A DNA stretch of 64,000 nucleotides from Agromyces mediolanus (GCF_023715325.1 NZ_JAMBNX010000002.1:248001-312000), one strand, 5' to 3'; shown: positions 43,924 to 53,039, counted from the stretch's first letter. The notes: generated by a model from the letters alone, not told the origin. Numbers and translations are program-made.

Positions 43924-44771
43924 GCCTCGCCCCGGTCGGCCGAGGTGAGCGCGGCGACGAGGCGCAGGATGGTCGGCAGATCGTCCTCGGCGGCCAGGGG
44001 CGAGCCCGGGGCGAAGCCCGCGATCGCCGCGCCCGCGATCGGGAAGCGGGCGACCACCGCGCGGAGCGTCGCGGCGAGGGTCGCGGCGTCGACCCCGAAC
44101 GGGAGCGGGTAGGACAGCCCGGCGAGCGCGGACGGGTCGAGCACATCGAGGTCCATGTGCACGAACACCCGCTTCGCACCGGTCGCCTCGAGGGCGCCGA
44201 CCACGACCGTCGGATCGGAGAGGTCCTCGACGGTGAGGGTCTGCACCCCGTGCTCGTCGATGTAGCGGCGCTCCTCGTCGTCGAACGCGCGGGCGCCGCC
44301 GAGCACGATGCGCCCGGGCGGGATCCGGTGCGTTTCGTCGAGGGTGAGGCCGTCCGCGCCCTCACCGGCGATGGCGCGGAGGGTCATCCCGCCGAAGCCG
44401 CCGGAGGGCGAACTGTCCGGCGTGTTCAGATCGGGGTGGGCGTCGAGCCAGAGCACCGCGAGCTCGCCGTCGCCGCGTGCCGAGGCGTGCCCGACCGCGG
44501 CGAGCGAGGCCCCGCAGTCGCCGCCGATCGTGAGCGCCCAGTCGGGCACCTGTTCGAGGGCGAGCTCGGCGGCGTCGCGCACCCGGCGGATCGTGCTGTA
44601 CCGCTGGATGCCGGTGCCGAGGGCCTCGCCGGCCTCGACGGGCACCTCGACGGCGATGGTCGCGGCCGACGGCAGGTCGCCGCGGATCGCCTCGGCCCCG
44701 TCGACGTGGCTCATCGCGCGAGCGGAGACGGAACCCTGCCAGAGGGGGACGACGACGAAGGTGGCCGGCAT
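43920..44771 (-). CDS. Arginase/agmatinase-family protein
   Basis: A 283-residue ureohydrolase-fold enzyme. Metal motifs are GGDCGAS (83-89), LDAHPDLNTP (Asp110, His112, Asp114) and VHMDLDVLDP (Asp207, Asp209). The usual His of GGDHS is Cys86, seen in some actinobacterial members, so it may use another metal or substrate (guanidino compound or formimino acid). ATG 44771 is 7 nt from GATACT on the minus strand, a leaderless layout. Confidence 0.82.
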   Translation of the reverse strand: MPATFVVVPLWQGSVSARAMSHVDGAEAIRGDLPSAATIAVEVPVEAGEALGTGIQRYSTIRRVRDAAELALEQVPDWALTIGGDCGASLAAVGHASARGDGELAVLWLDAHPDLNTPDSSPSGGFGGMTLRAIAGEGADGLTLDETHRIPPGRIVLGGARAFDDEERRYIDEHGVQTLTVEDLSDPTVVVGALEATGAKRVFVHMDLDVLDPSALAGLSYPLPFGVDAATLAATLRAVVARFPIAGAAIAGFAPGSPLAAEDDLPTILRLVAALTSADRGEA

Positions 44772-44778
44772 GGACTCC

Positions 44779-44784
44779 AGTATC
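44779..44784 (-). promoter_or_regulatory. -10-like GATACT for the arginase-family gene
   Basis: On the minus strand GATACT is followed by 7 nt and the ATG at 44771. Confidence 0.4.
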
Positions 44785-44815
44785 GCCCCTTCGCGGAGCA
44801 TCGGGGGAGAAACGG

Positions 44816-44848
44816 CGGATGCCCCGGGCGGTTCGCCCGGGGCATCCG
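44816..44848. terminator. Terminator of pspA
   Basis: CGGATGCCCCGGGCG, loop GTT, CGCCCGGGGCATCCG: a perfect 15-bp stem 17 nt past the pspA stop on the minus strand. The outer part of both arms is the recurring octamer. Confidence 0.75.
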
Positions 44849-44865
44849 ACTCGCGCGCGGACGGA

Positions 44866-45600
44866 TCAGCCGCCGATCGCGCCCTGGCCGCCGCCGGCCT
44901 TCAGCGCGGCGAGCCGCGCGTCGACCTCGGTGAGCTCGCCGAGGTCGTCGAGCTCGTTGAACTGGGCGTCGAGGCTCGACGCGGCGATCTCGGCCTGGCC
45001 CCGGACGAGCGCCTCCTCGCGGCGGATCTTCTGCTCGAAGCGGCCGAGGTCGCTCGTCGGGTCGAGGATGTCGATCGACTTGACCGCGTCCTGCACCTGA
45101 CGCTGCGCCTGGGCGGTCTTCGCGCGGGCGACGAGCTCGTTGCGCTTGTTCTGCAGCTCGACGAGCTTCTGCTTCATGCCGTTCAGGCCGGCCTTCAGCT
45201 TGTCGACGACGTCGGTCTGCGCCGCGATCTGCGGCTCGGCGGCCTTCGCCTCGTTCTCGGACGAGATCTGCCGGCTGAGGGCGACCTTCGCGAGGTTGTC
45301 GAACTTGTCGGCCCCGGCTGCGTCGCCCGAGCCGCGGAGCTCGTCGGCCTTGCGGCTCGCAGCGAGGGCCTTGTCGCCCCACTCCTTCGCGGCGTCGACG
45401 TCCTCGCGGTGGTCGTCCTCGAGGAGGCGCAGGTTGCCGATCGTCTCCGCGATGGCGGCCTCGGCGTCGGCGATGGAGTTCGTGTAGTCGCGCACCATCT
45501 GATCGAGCATCTTCTGCGGGTCTTCGGCCTCGTCGAGCAGCGCGTTGATGTTCGCGCGGACGAGCTGCGAGATGCGACCGAAGATGGACTGTTTGACCAT
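44866..45600 (-). CDS. pspA: PspA/IM30/Vipp1-family membrane-stress protein
   Basis: A 244-residue almost wholly coiled-coil protein. The amphipathic start MVKQSIFGRISQLVRANINALLDEAEDP binds membranes in this family (read in parts), followed by QMVRDYTNSIADAEAAIAETI and long heptads. The C-terminus has NELDDLGELTEVDARLAALK. PspA/ESCRT-III-like proteins coat and repair stressed membranes. AAAGGA 7 nt before the ATG is its ribosome site. It lies directly downstream of a TPM-domain protein, as in other actinobacteria. Confidence 0.9.
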   Translation of the reverse strand: MVKQSIFGRISQLVRANINALLDEAEDPQKMLDQMVRDYTNSIADAEAAIAETIGNLRLLEDDHREDVDAAKEWGDKALAASRKADELRGSGDAAGADKFDNLAKVALSRQISSENEAKAAEPQIAAQTDVVDKLKAGLNGMKQKLVELQNKRNELVARAKTAQAQRQVQDAVKSIDILDPTSDLGRFEQKIRREEALVRGQAEIAASSLDAQFNELDDLGELTEVDARLAALKAGGGQGAIGG

Positions 45601-45626
45601 GGCGGTTCCTTTCCTGTGGCGGGTCA

Positions 45627-45647
45627 GCGGATGCCGTCGGCATCCGC
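45627..45647. terminator. Hairpin between the TPM gene and pspA
   Basis: GCGGATGCC, loop GTC, GGCATCCGC: a 9-bp perfect stem made only of the recurring octamer and its complement. It would lower read-through from the TPM gene into pspA. Confidence 0.55.
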
Positions 45648-45715
45648 GGGGTCGTCGGGCCGGCCGGGGCCGGCGGGTCGGCCGGGGCCGGTGCGTGTGG
45701 GGCGGGCTGTGCGGA

Positions 45716-47746
45716 TCAGAATCGGCCTCCGCTCCCGCGGCGGGATCGCGTGCCTGAGCCGCCGAAGCTCCCTGCGGAGCGGCGCCCGGAGCTGCCGCCG
45801 CCGAATCCGCCGAAGCCGCCCGACGAGCTTGAGCCGCCGCCCCAACCGCTGCTCGAGCGGCGTCCGCCGCCGCCTCCTCCGAGCAGGTTGTCGATGAGGA
45901 TGCCGCCGAGCACGGCACCGAACAGGTCGCCGCCGGAGCTCCGCCCGGCCGGGGCCGCGGGGCCGCCGAATCCGCCGCCGTAACCGCCCCCACCGCCGAA
46001 TCCGCCGACGTCGGTGCGCGCGAGCGAGATCGCCTCGTCGGCGAGGCGTTCGGCCTGCTGCGCGGTGGCGAGCGCCGCGACGGGGTCGCCGGGCGCCTGG
46101 CTGCCTGCCTCGGTGACGAGCCGGCGCGCCTCGGCGACCCTGGTGCGCGCCTCCGGGCCGATCGCGCCGCGGCGCGCCACGATGTAGTCCTCCGCCGTCT
46201 GCGCTTTGGCCGAGGCGGCAGCGAGGGTGCGCTGCAGCTGCGCGGCCGCGCGCTGGGCGCGTTCGGCCGCGTCGCGCGCCCCGGCGATGGCCTGATCGAT
46301 GGCGGCGTTCGCCTGCGCGAGCCGCGCCTGCAGGGCGAGGGGATCACGAGCGGCGCCCGAGAGTGCGCTGCGGAGCGCGGCCGCCTCCGCGGCGGTCTGC
46401 TCGGCGAGTGCCGCGAGCCCGTCGCCCGGCATCCCGCGGGCCGTCTGCACGTCGTGCTCGAGATCCGCCACCCCGGCGGCGACCGCCGCGTCCGCGGCGG
46501 AGAGTTCGGCCGCGAGCCGTTCCACCGCCGCCGCGAGCAGCTTCGCCTGGTCGACGGCCTCCTCGGCGGCGCGGATCTCGACGGCGGCGGGACCCTGTTC
46601 GCCGCGAGCGATGGCGGCCTCCGCCTCGGTCATCGCCTCGCGGGCGAAGTCGAGGCGGGCGCGAGCCTGCGTCGGGTTGTCGGCGATCGCGGCCAGCGCC
46701 GGGCCCGCGTACTGCGCCTGGAGCGAGGCGAGCCGCGCGGCCGCCGGGGCGGCATTCGTCTCGACCGAGGCGGCGGCCTGACGCACGCGGGCGAGCGCCT
46801 CGGGTGCGGTCCGCTCGAGTTCGCGGAGGGCGTCGAAACGTTCCGCCTGCGCGTCGAGCAGGGCGTCGGCCTCGCCGGTCACGCGGATAATCGTCGTGTA
46901 CCACTCGCGGCGCTGCTCGTCGGTGTCGGGGACCTCGTCGTCGAGCTGTTGCTGGATCGCGAACGCCTCGCGCACCTTGCCCTTCGCCGCGGCGAGCGCC
47001 TCCCGGAAGGGCGCGGTGGCCTCGTCGCCGTAGGAGGCGACGGCGAAGCCGAGCTCCTCCTCGCTCGTCTTCAGGGCGTCGTCGATCTGCACGAGCGCCC
47101 CGCCGGCCGTGCGGCGCAGCTCCTCGAGCGACGGCGGTGGGGGACCGGCCGCCCCGGCGGCCCCGGCGCCGCGCCGACGGCGCGAGCGCACCACGAGCAC
47201 GATGACGACCACGACGGCCGCGACGACGAGGAGGGCGATGACCCAGCCCCACCAGCCGCCGCCCGCGCCGGCGCCGCCCGCGATCGCGTCGGCCGCGGCG
47301 GTCGCGGCGCCCGCCCAGTCGCCGTCGCGGAGGCGCGGTTCGACGATCTCCGAGCTGATGCGGTCGAGCTCCGCGTCGGAGAGGGAGGCGTTCTGGTCGG
47401 CCGAGAGGTAGTAGGCGCGGCCGTCGACGGCGACCGCGAGGAGGTAGTCCTCGGCGCCCATGTTCGCGCCGACGGCGGTGTCCGCCGCCCATTCGACGGC
47501 GGAGGAGGGATTCGTGAACTCGTCGACGTAGGCGACGTAGAGCTGGCGGCCGCTGCGGTCGCCGGCCGCGACGAGGGCCTGCTCGACCGAGGCGAGCTGC
47601 TCGCCGAGCACGCCCGCCTGATCGACCACGGGCGAACTGCCGAACGAGACCGGGTCCTCGGCGTGCGCGATGCCCGCGGGCACGGCCACCGCGGCCAGGA
47701 CGGCGCCGAGCGCCAGCAGCATCGAACCCAGACGTCGCTTCGACAT
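45716..47746 (-). CDS. TPM-domain membrane protein with long helical region
   Basis: A 676-residue protein: signal peptide (1-29, ending AHA), extracytoplasmic TPM domain (about 35-155; VVDQAGVLGEQLASVEQAL, VDGRAYYLSADQNA), one transmembrane helix (about 168-190) with RRRR after it, a long Ala/Glu-rich helical region (about 215-575) and a Gly/Ser-rich tail ending in GGRF. TPM domains are linked to photosystem repair and to membrane quality control. GGAGGG 10 nt before ATG 47746 and a TAGACT -10 on the minus strand (47785-47790) support the start. It probably acts with PspA. Confidence 0.8.
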   Translation of the reverse strand: MSKRRLGSMLLALGAVLAAVAVPAGIAHAEDPVSFGSSPVVDQAGVLGEQLASVEQALVAAGDRSGRQLYVAYVDEFTNPSSAVEWAADTAVGANMGAEDYLLAVAVDGRAYYLSADQNASLSDAELDRISSEIVEPRLRDGDWAGAATAAADAIAGGAGAGGGWWGWVIALLVVAAVVVVIVLVVRSRRRRGAGAAGAAGPPPPSLEELRRTAGGALVQIDDALKTSEEELGFAVASYGDEATAPFREALAAAKGKVREAFAIQQQLDDEVPDTDEQRREWYTTIIRVTGEADALLDAQAERFDALRELERTAPEALARVRQAAASVETNAAPAAARLASLQAQYAGPALAAIADNPTQARARLDFAREAMTEAEAAIARGEQGPAAVEIRAAEEAVDQAKLLAAAVERLAAELSAADAAVAAGVADLEHDVQTARGMPGDGLAALAEQTAAEAAALRSALSGAARDPLALQARLAQANAAIDQAIAGARDAAERAQRAAAQLQRTLAAASAKAQTAEDYIVARRGAIGPEARTRVAEARRLVTEAGSQAPGDPVAALATAQQAERLADEAISLARTDVGGFGGGGGYGGGFGGPAAPAGRSSGGDLFGAVLGGILIDNLLGGGGGGRRSSSGWGGGSSSSGGFGGFGGGSSGRRSAGSFGGSGTRSRRGSGGRF

Positions 47747-47830
47747 GTACCAGCAGCCCTCCGCCCCGGGACCAGACGCTCCAGAGTCTATGTCCCGCCC
47801 CCGAACGGGCGCCACCGCGCGGGCCCGCGT

Positions 47831-48637
47831 TCAGCGGACGGTCAGCTCCACGGCCTCCGAGACGAGCGGGACGCCGAGCGCGGCACCGGGGGCGGCGAGC
47901 GCCACTGCGGCGCTCAGCCGGTACTCGCCGGGGGCCAGCGCCGGGAGGGCGCCGGGATCGGCGAGCGAGGCGTCGTCGTCGCAGCGCACGGCCCGCAGGG
48001 TGGCGGCGAGCTCAACCGAGGCACCGGGATCGAGCTCCAGCGGGGTCCGGACGGCTTCGAGCCCGCTCGTGTGCCACCGTGTCACCTCGTCGGCGATCGT
48101 CAGGGCTGGGCCGGCGAACAGCTCGCCGCGGTAGCGCGTCTCACCCGTGTTGGTGAGGACCACGGTCGCCTGCGCGCTGCCGCCGGCGTCGAGCCGGCCG
48201 ACCGAGGCGATCGAGATCGTGAGGCCGTCGGCGCCGGGCGCGGTCGCCCCGACCGGGGGCGCGCCGCAGGCGTTCAGGCGGTCGACCGGTCGCAGCACGA
48301 GCTCCTCCTCCGGCGGCTCGTCGGCGGGGGCGACTCCGGTCGAGGGAAGCGACTGCCCCTCGGTCTCGGCATCCGTATCGGCCGACGAGCTCACCGGCGC
48401 GTCGGCCGTGGTCGACCCGGCGTTCAGCCCGAGACCGCCGGTCAGTGCGATCCCGCCGATGGCGAGCACCGCGACCGCGGCGGCGGTCCCGCCGACGAGG
48501 GTCGTGCGCCGTCGCCGGCGTTCCCGGCGACTGCGGGCGAGCACCTCGTCGAGGTCGAGCCGGGCGCCCCCGGCGTTCGAGGCATCCGCTCGCAGCGCCC
48601 GCCGCAGCTCATCGGGGTCAGGAGGTGGGGTGGGCAT
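47831..48637 (-). CDS. Probable membrane-bound anti-sigma factor
   Basis: A 268-residue protein with an N-terminal cytosolic part (LDEVLARSRRERRRRR), one helix (about 46-66) and an extracytoplasmic domain with a Ser/Asp-rich spacer and a beta-rich end (SAQATVVLTNTGETRYRGELF). Two Cys (DRLNACG and AVRCDDD) could form a disulfide. The start lies 20 bp inside the end of the ECF sigma gene, the standard place of a cognate anti-sigma factor. There is no ZAS motif. Confidence 0.65.
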   Translation of the reverse strand: MPTPPPDPDELRRALRADASNAGGARLDLDEVLARSRRERRRRRTTLVGGTAAAVAVLAIGGIALTGGLGLNAGSTTADAPVSSSADTDAETEGQSLPSTGVAPADEPPEEELVLRPVDRLNACGAPPVGATAPGADGLTISIASVGRLDAGGSAQATVVLTNTGETRYRGELFAGPALTIADEVTRWHTSGLEAVRTPLELDPGASVELAATLRAVRCDDDASLADPGALPALAPGEYRLSAAVALAAPGAALGVPLVSEAVELTVR

Positions 48638-49154
48638 GTTCGCCTCCCGTTCTCGCGGCCGGATCGGCCGCGGCCAGCACGGAGGAGAGCGCCCTGAGCC
48701 CGTCGCTCAGGTAGCGCTTGACCGAGCCCTCGGCGATGCCGAGGAGCCGCGCGATCTCGGCGACCGGCAGGTCCTCGTAATACCGCAGCACGAGGCACGC
48801 CGACTGACGCGGCGAGAGCGCGCGGAGCCGCTCGGCGAGGTCGATCCGTTCATCCACCGCATCGGCGGCGGAGACGGGGAGATCCGGTTCGACGGCCAGG
48901 TGCCTGACCCGGCGCCAGGTGTCCCGCCGCCTGGAGCGGTCGATGACGAGGTTCAGGATGGCCCGGCGCACGTACGCTTCGGCGCGCGGCAGCTCCAGCG
49001 AGCGCCGGGGCCTGCCGAAGGTGCGGACGAGGGCGTCCTGCACGAGATCCGCGGCCTCCTCGCGGTCGCCGCAGAGCAGGTACGCGTACCGCAGGAGGGC
49101 GTCGCCGCGTTCGGCGACGAGCCGCTCCGCTACCCGGTCCCATGCGCTCGCCAC
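48618..49154 (-). CDS. ECF sigma factor, SigE-like group
   Basis: A 178-residue group IV sigma factor. Region 2 has LRYAYLLCGDREEAADLVQDALVRTF, the core region AYVRRAILNLVIDRSRRR, and region 4 LRALSPRQSACLVLRYYEDLPVAEIARLLGIAEGSVKRYLSDGL (read in parts). The wording LLCGD and QDALVRTF matches the actinobacterial SigE-family ECFs. GGGAGGAA precedes GTG 49154. It is coupled to the membrane anti-sigma gene; the signal is unknown. Confidence 0.85.
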   Translation of the reverse strand: MASAWDRVAERLVAERGDALLRYAYLLCGDREEAADLVQDALVRTFGRPRRSLELPRAEAYVRRAILNLVIDRSRRRDTWRRVRHLAVEPDLPVSAADAVDERIDLAERLRALSPRQSACLVLRYYEDLPVAEIARLLGIAEGSVKRYLSDGLRALSSVLAAADPAARTGGEHAHPTS

Positions 49155-49304
49155 GTTGGTTCCTCCCGACGACGGACGATCCGCCGTCACCCATACAGAC
49201 GAACGAGTCGCCGGTTCGGTTGGGGCAGCCGTCTCCCCGACGCTACCGGGCCCTGCCGGCCGCGGCGGGCATCGGGCGGGATCATCGCGCACGAGCCGGA
49301 AACA

Positions 49305-49338
49305 CGAATGACGCGGGACTCGTGTCCCGCGTCATTCG
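49305..49338. terminator. Terminator of tRNA-Arg
   Basis: CGAATGACGCGGGAC, loop TCGT, GTCCCGCGTCATTCG: a perfect 15-bp stem 6 nt after the tRNA 3' end on the minus strand, followed there by GTGTTTCC. Confidence 0.75.
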
Positions 49339-49344
49339 AACTCG

Positions 49345-49417
49345 TGCCCCCGGAGGGATTCGAACCCCCGACCTACGGTACCGGAAACCGGCGCTCTATC
49401 CCCTGAGCTACGGAGGC
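49345..49417 (-). tRNA. tRNA-Arg (anticodon CCG)
   Basis: On the minus strand: acceptor GCCTCCG pairs with CGGGGGC (one G-T), D arm GCTC-AGGGGATA-GAGC, anticodon loop TTCCGGT with anticodon CCG, T arm GGGGG-TTCGAAT-CCCTC. The discriminator base is A and CCA is not encoded. The anticodon stem has one C-T mismatch at its outer pair. It reads the CGG codon, which is frequent in this genome. Confidence 0.93.
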
Positions 49418-49467
49418 GCACAGCTGTCAACAGTAGCACCCCGCGAGGGGCGATCCGAACGCCGCGG

Positions 49468-50661
49468 TCAGTGCACGACGAGGCTCGCGACGGTGTCGAG
49501 CAGGTCCTCGCGCACCTTGGCGCGGAGGTAGGTGCGGGCGCCGCGGAGGACCGGGACGTCGCGCACCTCGGTCGCCACGACCTCGGGGTACCAGCGGCTG
49601 ATCCGCCGGATCGCCGACTGCACGACGACCGCGAGCTCGTCGCCGCCGATCGCCGCGACCGGGCCGGCGAGCACCAGCTGGCGAGGGTCGAGCGTGGCGA
49701 GCAGCGGCAGCACGGCATGTGCGATCCGCTCGCCGAACTCGGCGGTGAAGCGGGCGCGGACCTCGGGGCCGGCGGCCGCGAGGGCGGCGAGCGCCGTGGG
49801 GTGGTCGCCGGCGGGCAGCCCCTCGGCGCGGACGAAGCGCTCGACCGCGCGGCCGCCGACGAGGTCCTGCACGGTCTGCGCCTCGGGGTCCATCGCGCGC
49901 GCCTCGGCCGACAGGGGCAGGAAGCCGATCTCGCCCGCGCCGCCGAAGCTGCCCCGATGCAGGTCGCCCGCGACGTCGAAGGAGGCGCCGACGCCGTTGC
50001 CGAGCCACACGAGCGCGAACACCTCGCCGTCGACCCCGGCGCCGGAGTCGCGCTCGGCGACGGCGGCGAGGTTCACGTCGTTCTCGATGAACACCGTCCG
50101 GTCGAGCGCCGCCTCGAGCGTCGCCCGGACGTGCAGCACCGGCCAGCCGGGAAGCGTCTCGGTGAACAGAGCGCCCTCCTCACCCGGGTCGACGTAGCCC
50201 GCGGTGCCGATCACGACGGTGTGCACCGCCGCTGGATCGGTGCCGGCCGCGGCGCTCGCGTCGGCGATCGCCCGTCGGATCTCGGCGACCGCGTCACGGT
50301 CGGCGACTGCGGCGGGCAGGGCGAAGCGGGCGACCGGATGCTCCGTGCCGACCGCGTCGACGACGGTCGCCCGGAGCTCGGCCGCATCGAGATCGACGGC
50401 CACGCCGAGCGGCCGGTCGACGCGCGCGGCGTAGAGGGCGGCGTTCCGGCCGGGGCTGCCGGCGACCGTGCCGCGCTCCTCGATCACGCCGGCCGCGAGG
50501 AGCCGGGTCATCATCAGCGACGCCGTGGGCTTGGAGACGCCGACGATCTCGCAGATGCGGTTGCGGGTGAGCGGACCGTGGTCGAGCAGAGCGGAGAGCC
50601 CCACCCGGTCGTTGACCGCGCCGAGCCACGATGGCGTCCCCTTGGCAGATCGCGCCGCCAT
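49468..50661 (-). CDS. ROK-family transcriptional regulator
   Basis: A 397-residue protein: winged-helix DNA-binding domain (about 15-75; LTRNRICEIVGVSKPTASLMMTRLLAAG in parts) and a ROK sugar-kinase-like domain (TVVIGTAGYVDPGE, FIENDVNLAAVAE with the catalytic-type Asp, GSFGGAGEIGFLPL). The zinc motif CxCGxxGC of many ROK proteins is missing. Such proteins repress sugar-use genes and respond to a sugar or sugar phosphate. No sugar operon is adjacent. GAGAGGAG precedes ATG 50661. Confidence 0.85.
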   Translation of the reverse strand: MAARSAKGTPSWLGAVNDRVGLSALLDHGPLTRNRICEIVGVSKPTASLMMTRLLAAGVIEERGTVAGSPGRNAALYAARVDRPLGVAVDLDAAELRATVVDAVGTEHPVARFALPAAVADRDAVAEIRRAIADASAAAGTDPAAVHTVVIGTAGYVDPGEEGALFTETLPGWPVLHVRATLEAALDRTVFIENDVNLAAVAERDSGAGVDGEVFALVWLGNGVGASFDVAGDLHRGSFGGAGEIGFLPLSAEARAMDPEAQTVQDLVGGRAVERFVRAEGLPAGDHPTALAALAAAGPEVRARFTAEFGERIAHAVLPLLATLDPRQLVLAGPVAAIGGDELAVVVQSAIRRISRWYPEVVATEVRDVPVLRGARTYLRAKVREDLLDTVASLVVH

Positions 50662-50699
50662 CTTCGCTCCTCTCCGCTCCGGTCCACCCGGGACCGGCG

Positions 50700-51326
50700 T
50701 CACGCCGGCAGGTTCGACAGCACCGCCTCGACGAGCTGCTGGGCGTCGCCCGGCTCGAAGAGCGCACTCGACTCGATGACGACCCAGTAGCCGGACTCGG
50801 TGAAGATCTGCGCCTCGCCGGTGTTGCCGGATTGGCGGAAGTAGCCCTCCACCGCGGGCGGGGTGCCGTAGGTGGGGACGGCGTTGGAGGAGGACGCCGC
50901 CTGATTGCGCGCCGACTCCAGGACGGAGGGGGTGGGGGTCGCCACGCCGAGCTGGATCGGGTCGCCGCTCGTCTGGTTCAGCCAGCCGCACGCGGTGCCG
51001 CCGGCGTCGACCGTCGCGGTGACATCGGCGGAGGTGGGCTCGAAGCCGTCCTGCAGGCCGAAGTTCGGGTTGAAGGCGTAGATCTGCTCCGGAGTGATGA
51101 GCGTGTCGCAGTCTGCGGCGAACGGCGTCGGAGTCTCCGAGGGCGTGGGCGTCGGCGATTCGCTCGGAGCCCCGGTCGTCGCCGTCGGCGCCGAGCTCGG
51201 CGACCCGCTCGGCGCGGGGGACTCGCTCGCGCAGCCGGCGAGCGCGGCGGTCGCCGTCAGAGCGACGAGGAGCGCCGAGACGGCCCTCGGTGACCGGACG
51301 GCGGGGGAGCGGTGCATGCGCGACAT
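50700..51326 (-). CDS. Lipoprotein of unknown function
   Basis: A 208-residue secreted lipoprotein. The lipobox is ALAGC with Cys32, followed by a 40-residue Ser/Pro/Thr linker and a globular part with two Cys (ADCDTLITPEQIYAF and TACGWLN) that may form a disulfide. The pattern resembles DUF3558-type actinobacterial lipoproteins, but I am not sure. ATG 51326 lies 7 nt from TAGGGT on the minus strand, so leaderless. It is divergent from argS. Confidence 0.7.
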   Translation of the reverse strand: MSRMHRSPAVRSPRAVSALLVALTATAALAGCASESPAPSGSPSSAPTATTGAPSESPTPTPSETPTPFAADCDTLITPEQIYAFNPNFGLQDGFEPTSADVTATVDAGGTACGWLNQTSGDPIQLGVATPTPSVLESARNQAASSSNAVPTYGTPPAVEGYFRQSGNTGEAQIFTESGYWVVIESSALFEPGDAQQLVEAVLSNLPA

Positions 51327-51333
51327 GGGAGGA

Positions 51334-51359
51334 ACCCTATCAATCACGAACGATAGGAT
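51334..51359. promoter_or_regulatory. Back-to-back leaderless promoters of the lipoprotein gene and argS
   Basis: Minus strand TAGGGT (complement of 51334-51339) is 7 nt before the lipoprotein ATG; plus strand TAGGAT (51354-51359) is 6 nt before the argS GTG at 51366. Only 39 bp separate the two start codons, so their -35 regions must overlap. Confidence 0.5.
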
Positions 51360-51365
51360 TCGTGC

Positions 51366-53039
51366 GTGACTCCAGCCGATCTTTCGCATGCCCTGTCCGA
51401 CCTCGTCGCCGCCCTCGTGGAGCGACGTCGCGCGGCGGGCGCGGAGCTCGAGCTCGAGGTCACCCCGGAGCAGATCGTGCTCGAGCGGCCGAAGCTGCGC
51501 GAGCACGGCGACTGGGCCTCGAGCATCGCGCTGCGCATCGCGAAGCCGCTCGGCGCGAACCCCCGCGAGATCGCCACGGAGCTCGCTGCGGGCCTTGCGG
51601 AGCTCGACGGTGTCGCGAGCGCCGAGGTCGCCGGCCCCGGCTTCATCAACATCCGCCTCGACGCCGCTGCCGCCGGCGCCCTCGCGAAGACGATCGTCGA
51701 CGCCGGGGCCGGGTACGGACACGGCACGAGCCAGGCCGGCCGGGTGATCAACATGGAGTTCGTCTCGGCGAACCCCACCGGCCCCCTGCACATCGGCCAC
51801 ACCCGTTGGGCGGCGCTCGGCGACTCGATCAGCCGCGTGCTGCGCGCCGCGGGCGCCGAGGTCGCGAACGAGTACTACATCAACGACGCCGGCAACCAGA
51901 TGGACAACTTCGGGGCGTCGGTGCTCGCCGCCGCGAAGGGCGAGCCCACGCCCGAAGGCGGCTACCCGGGCCAGTACATCGCCGACCTCGCGAAGATCGT
52001 GCTCGAGCGCGAGCCGAACCTCGGCGAGCTCGACGACGCGGCCGCGCTGCACACCGCTCGCGAGATCGCCTACGAGCACCAGCTGGCCGAGATCAAGGCC
52101 TCGCTCGACCGCTTCAACGTGCACTTCGACGTGTGGACGAGCGAGCGCCGCCTGCACCAGAAGGACGACGAGGGCGTCTCCGCGATCGACGCGGCGCTCG
52201 AGCGGCTGCGCGCCCAGGGCCACGTCTACGAGGCCGACGACGCGATCTGGGTGAAGACGACCGACTTCGGCGACGACAAAGATCGCGTGTTCTGCCGCTC
52301 GAACGGCGTGCCCACCTACTTCGCCGCCGACGCCGCGTACTACCTCGACAAGGGCGACCGCGGCTTCGAGCACAAGATGTACCTGCTCGGCGCCGACCAC
52401 CACGGCTACGTGCACCGGCTGAAGGCCGTCGCGGGCGCCGCGGGCGAGGACCCCGAGCGCGATATCGAGATCCTCATCGGCCAGCTCGTCTCCGTGAACG
52501 GCGCACGGCTGTCCAAGCGCGCCGGGAACATCATCGAGCTCGACGACCTGCAGGCCTGGCTCGGCACCGACGCGCTCCGGTACACGCTCGCCCGCTACCC
52601 GGCCGACTCGCCGATCGCGATCGACCCGGAGGTGCTGAAGCGCCGCACCAACGACAACCCCGTCTTCTACGTGCAGTACGCGCACGCCCGCACGGCGGCC
52701 GTCGCGCGGAACGCCGCGGCGTCCGGCGTCGACCGCTCCGAGTTCGCTCCGGAGCTGCTCGAGCACGAGACGGAGTCGGCCCTGCTCGGCGCCCTGCAGG
52801 AGTTCCCGCGCGTCGTGGCGCAGGCGGCGGAGCTGCGCGAGCCGCACCGCGTCGCCCGGTATCTCGAGGAGCTCGCCGCGCTCTATCACCGCTGGTACGA
52901 CACCTGCCGGGTGCTGCCGCTCGGCGAGGAGCCGGTCGGCGCGCTGCACCGCACCCGGCTGTGGCTGAACGACGCCGCGGGCCAGGTGCTCCGCAACGGC
53001 CTCGATCTCCTCGGCGTCTCGGCGCCCGAGCGGATGTGA
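51366..53039 (+). CDS. argS: Arginyl-tRNA synthetase
   Basis: A 557-residue class I synthetase. The HIGH motif is SANPTGPLHIGHTRWAALGD, and the KMSKS equivalent is GARLSKRAGNIIEL, as is usual for ArgRS. The N-terminal Add-1 domain (tRNA D-loop recognition) covers about 1-100, and the C-terminal DALR anticodon domain about 440-557. Leaderless start at GTG 51366. It is followed by a DUF2993 gene 10 bp downstream, before the lysA-hom-thrC-thrB operon, an order I recall from other actinobacteria. Confidence 0.95.
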   Translation: MTPADLSHALSDLVAALVERRRAAGAELELEVTPEQIVLERPKLREHGDWASSIALRIAKPLGANPREIATELAAGLAELDGVASAEVAGPGFINIRLDAAAAGALAKTIVDAGAGYGHGTSQAGRVINMEFVSANPTGPLHIGHTRWAALGDSISRVLRAAGAEVANEYYINDAGNQMDNFGASVLAAAKGEPTPEGGYPGQYIADLAKIVLEREPNLGELDDAAALHTAREIAYEHQLAEIKASLDRFNVHFDVWTSERRLHQKDDEGVSAIDAALERLRAQGHVYEADDAIWVKTTDFGDDKDRVFCRSNGVPTYFAADAAYYLDKGDRGFEHKMYLLGADHHGYVHRLKAVAGAAGEDPERDIEILIGQLVSVNGARLSKRAGNIIELDDLQAWLGTDALRYTLARYPADSPIAIDPEVLKRRTNDNPVFYVQYAHARTAAVARNAAASGVDRSEFAPELLEHETESALLGALQEFPRVVAQAAELREPHRVARYLEELAALYHRWYDTCRVLPLGEEPVGALHRTRLWLNDAAGQVLRNGLDLLGVSAPERM

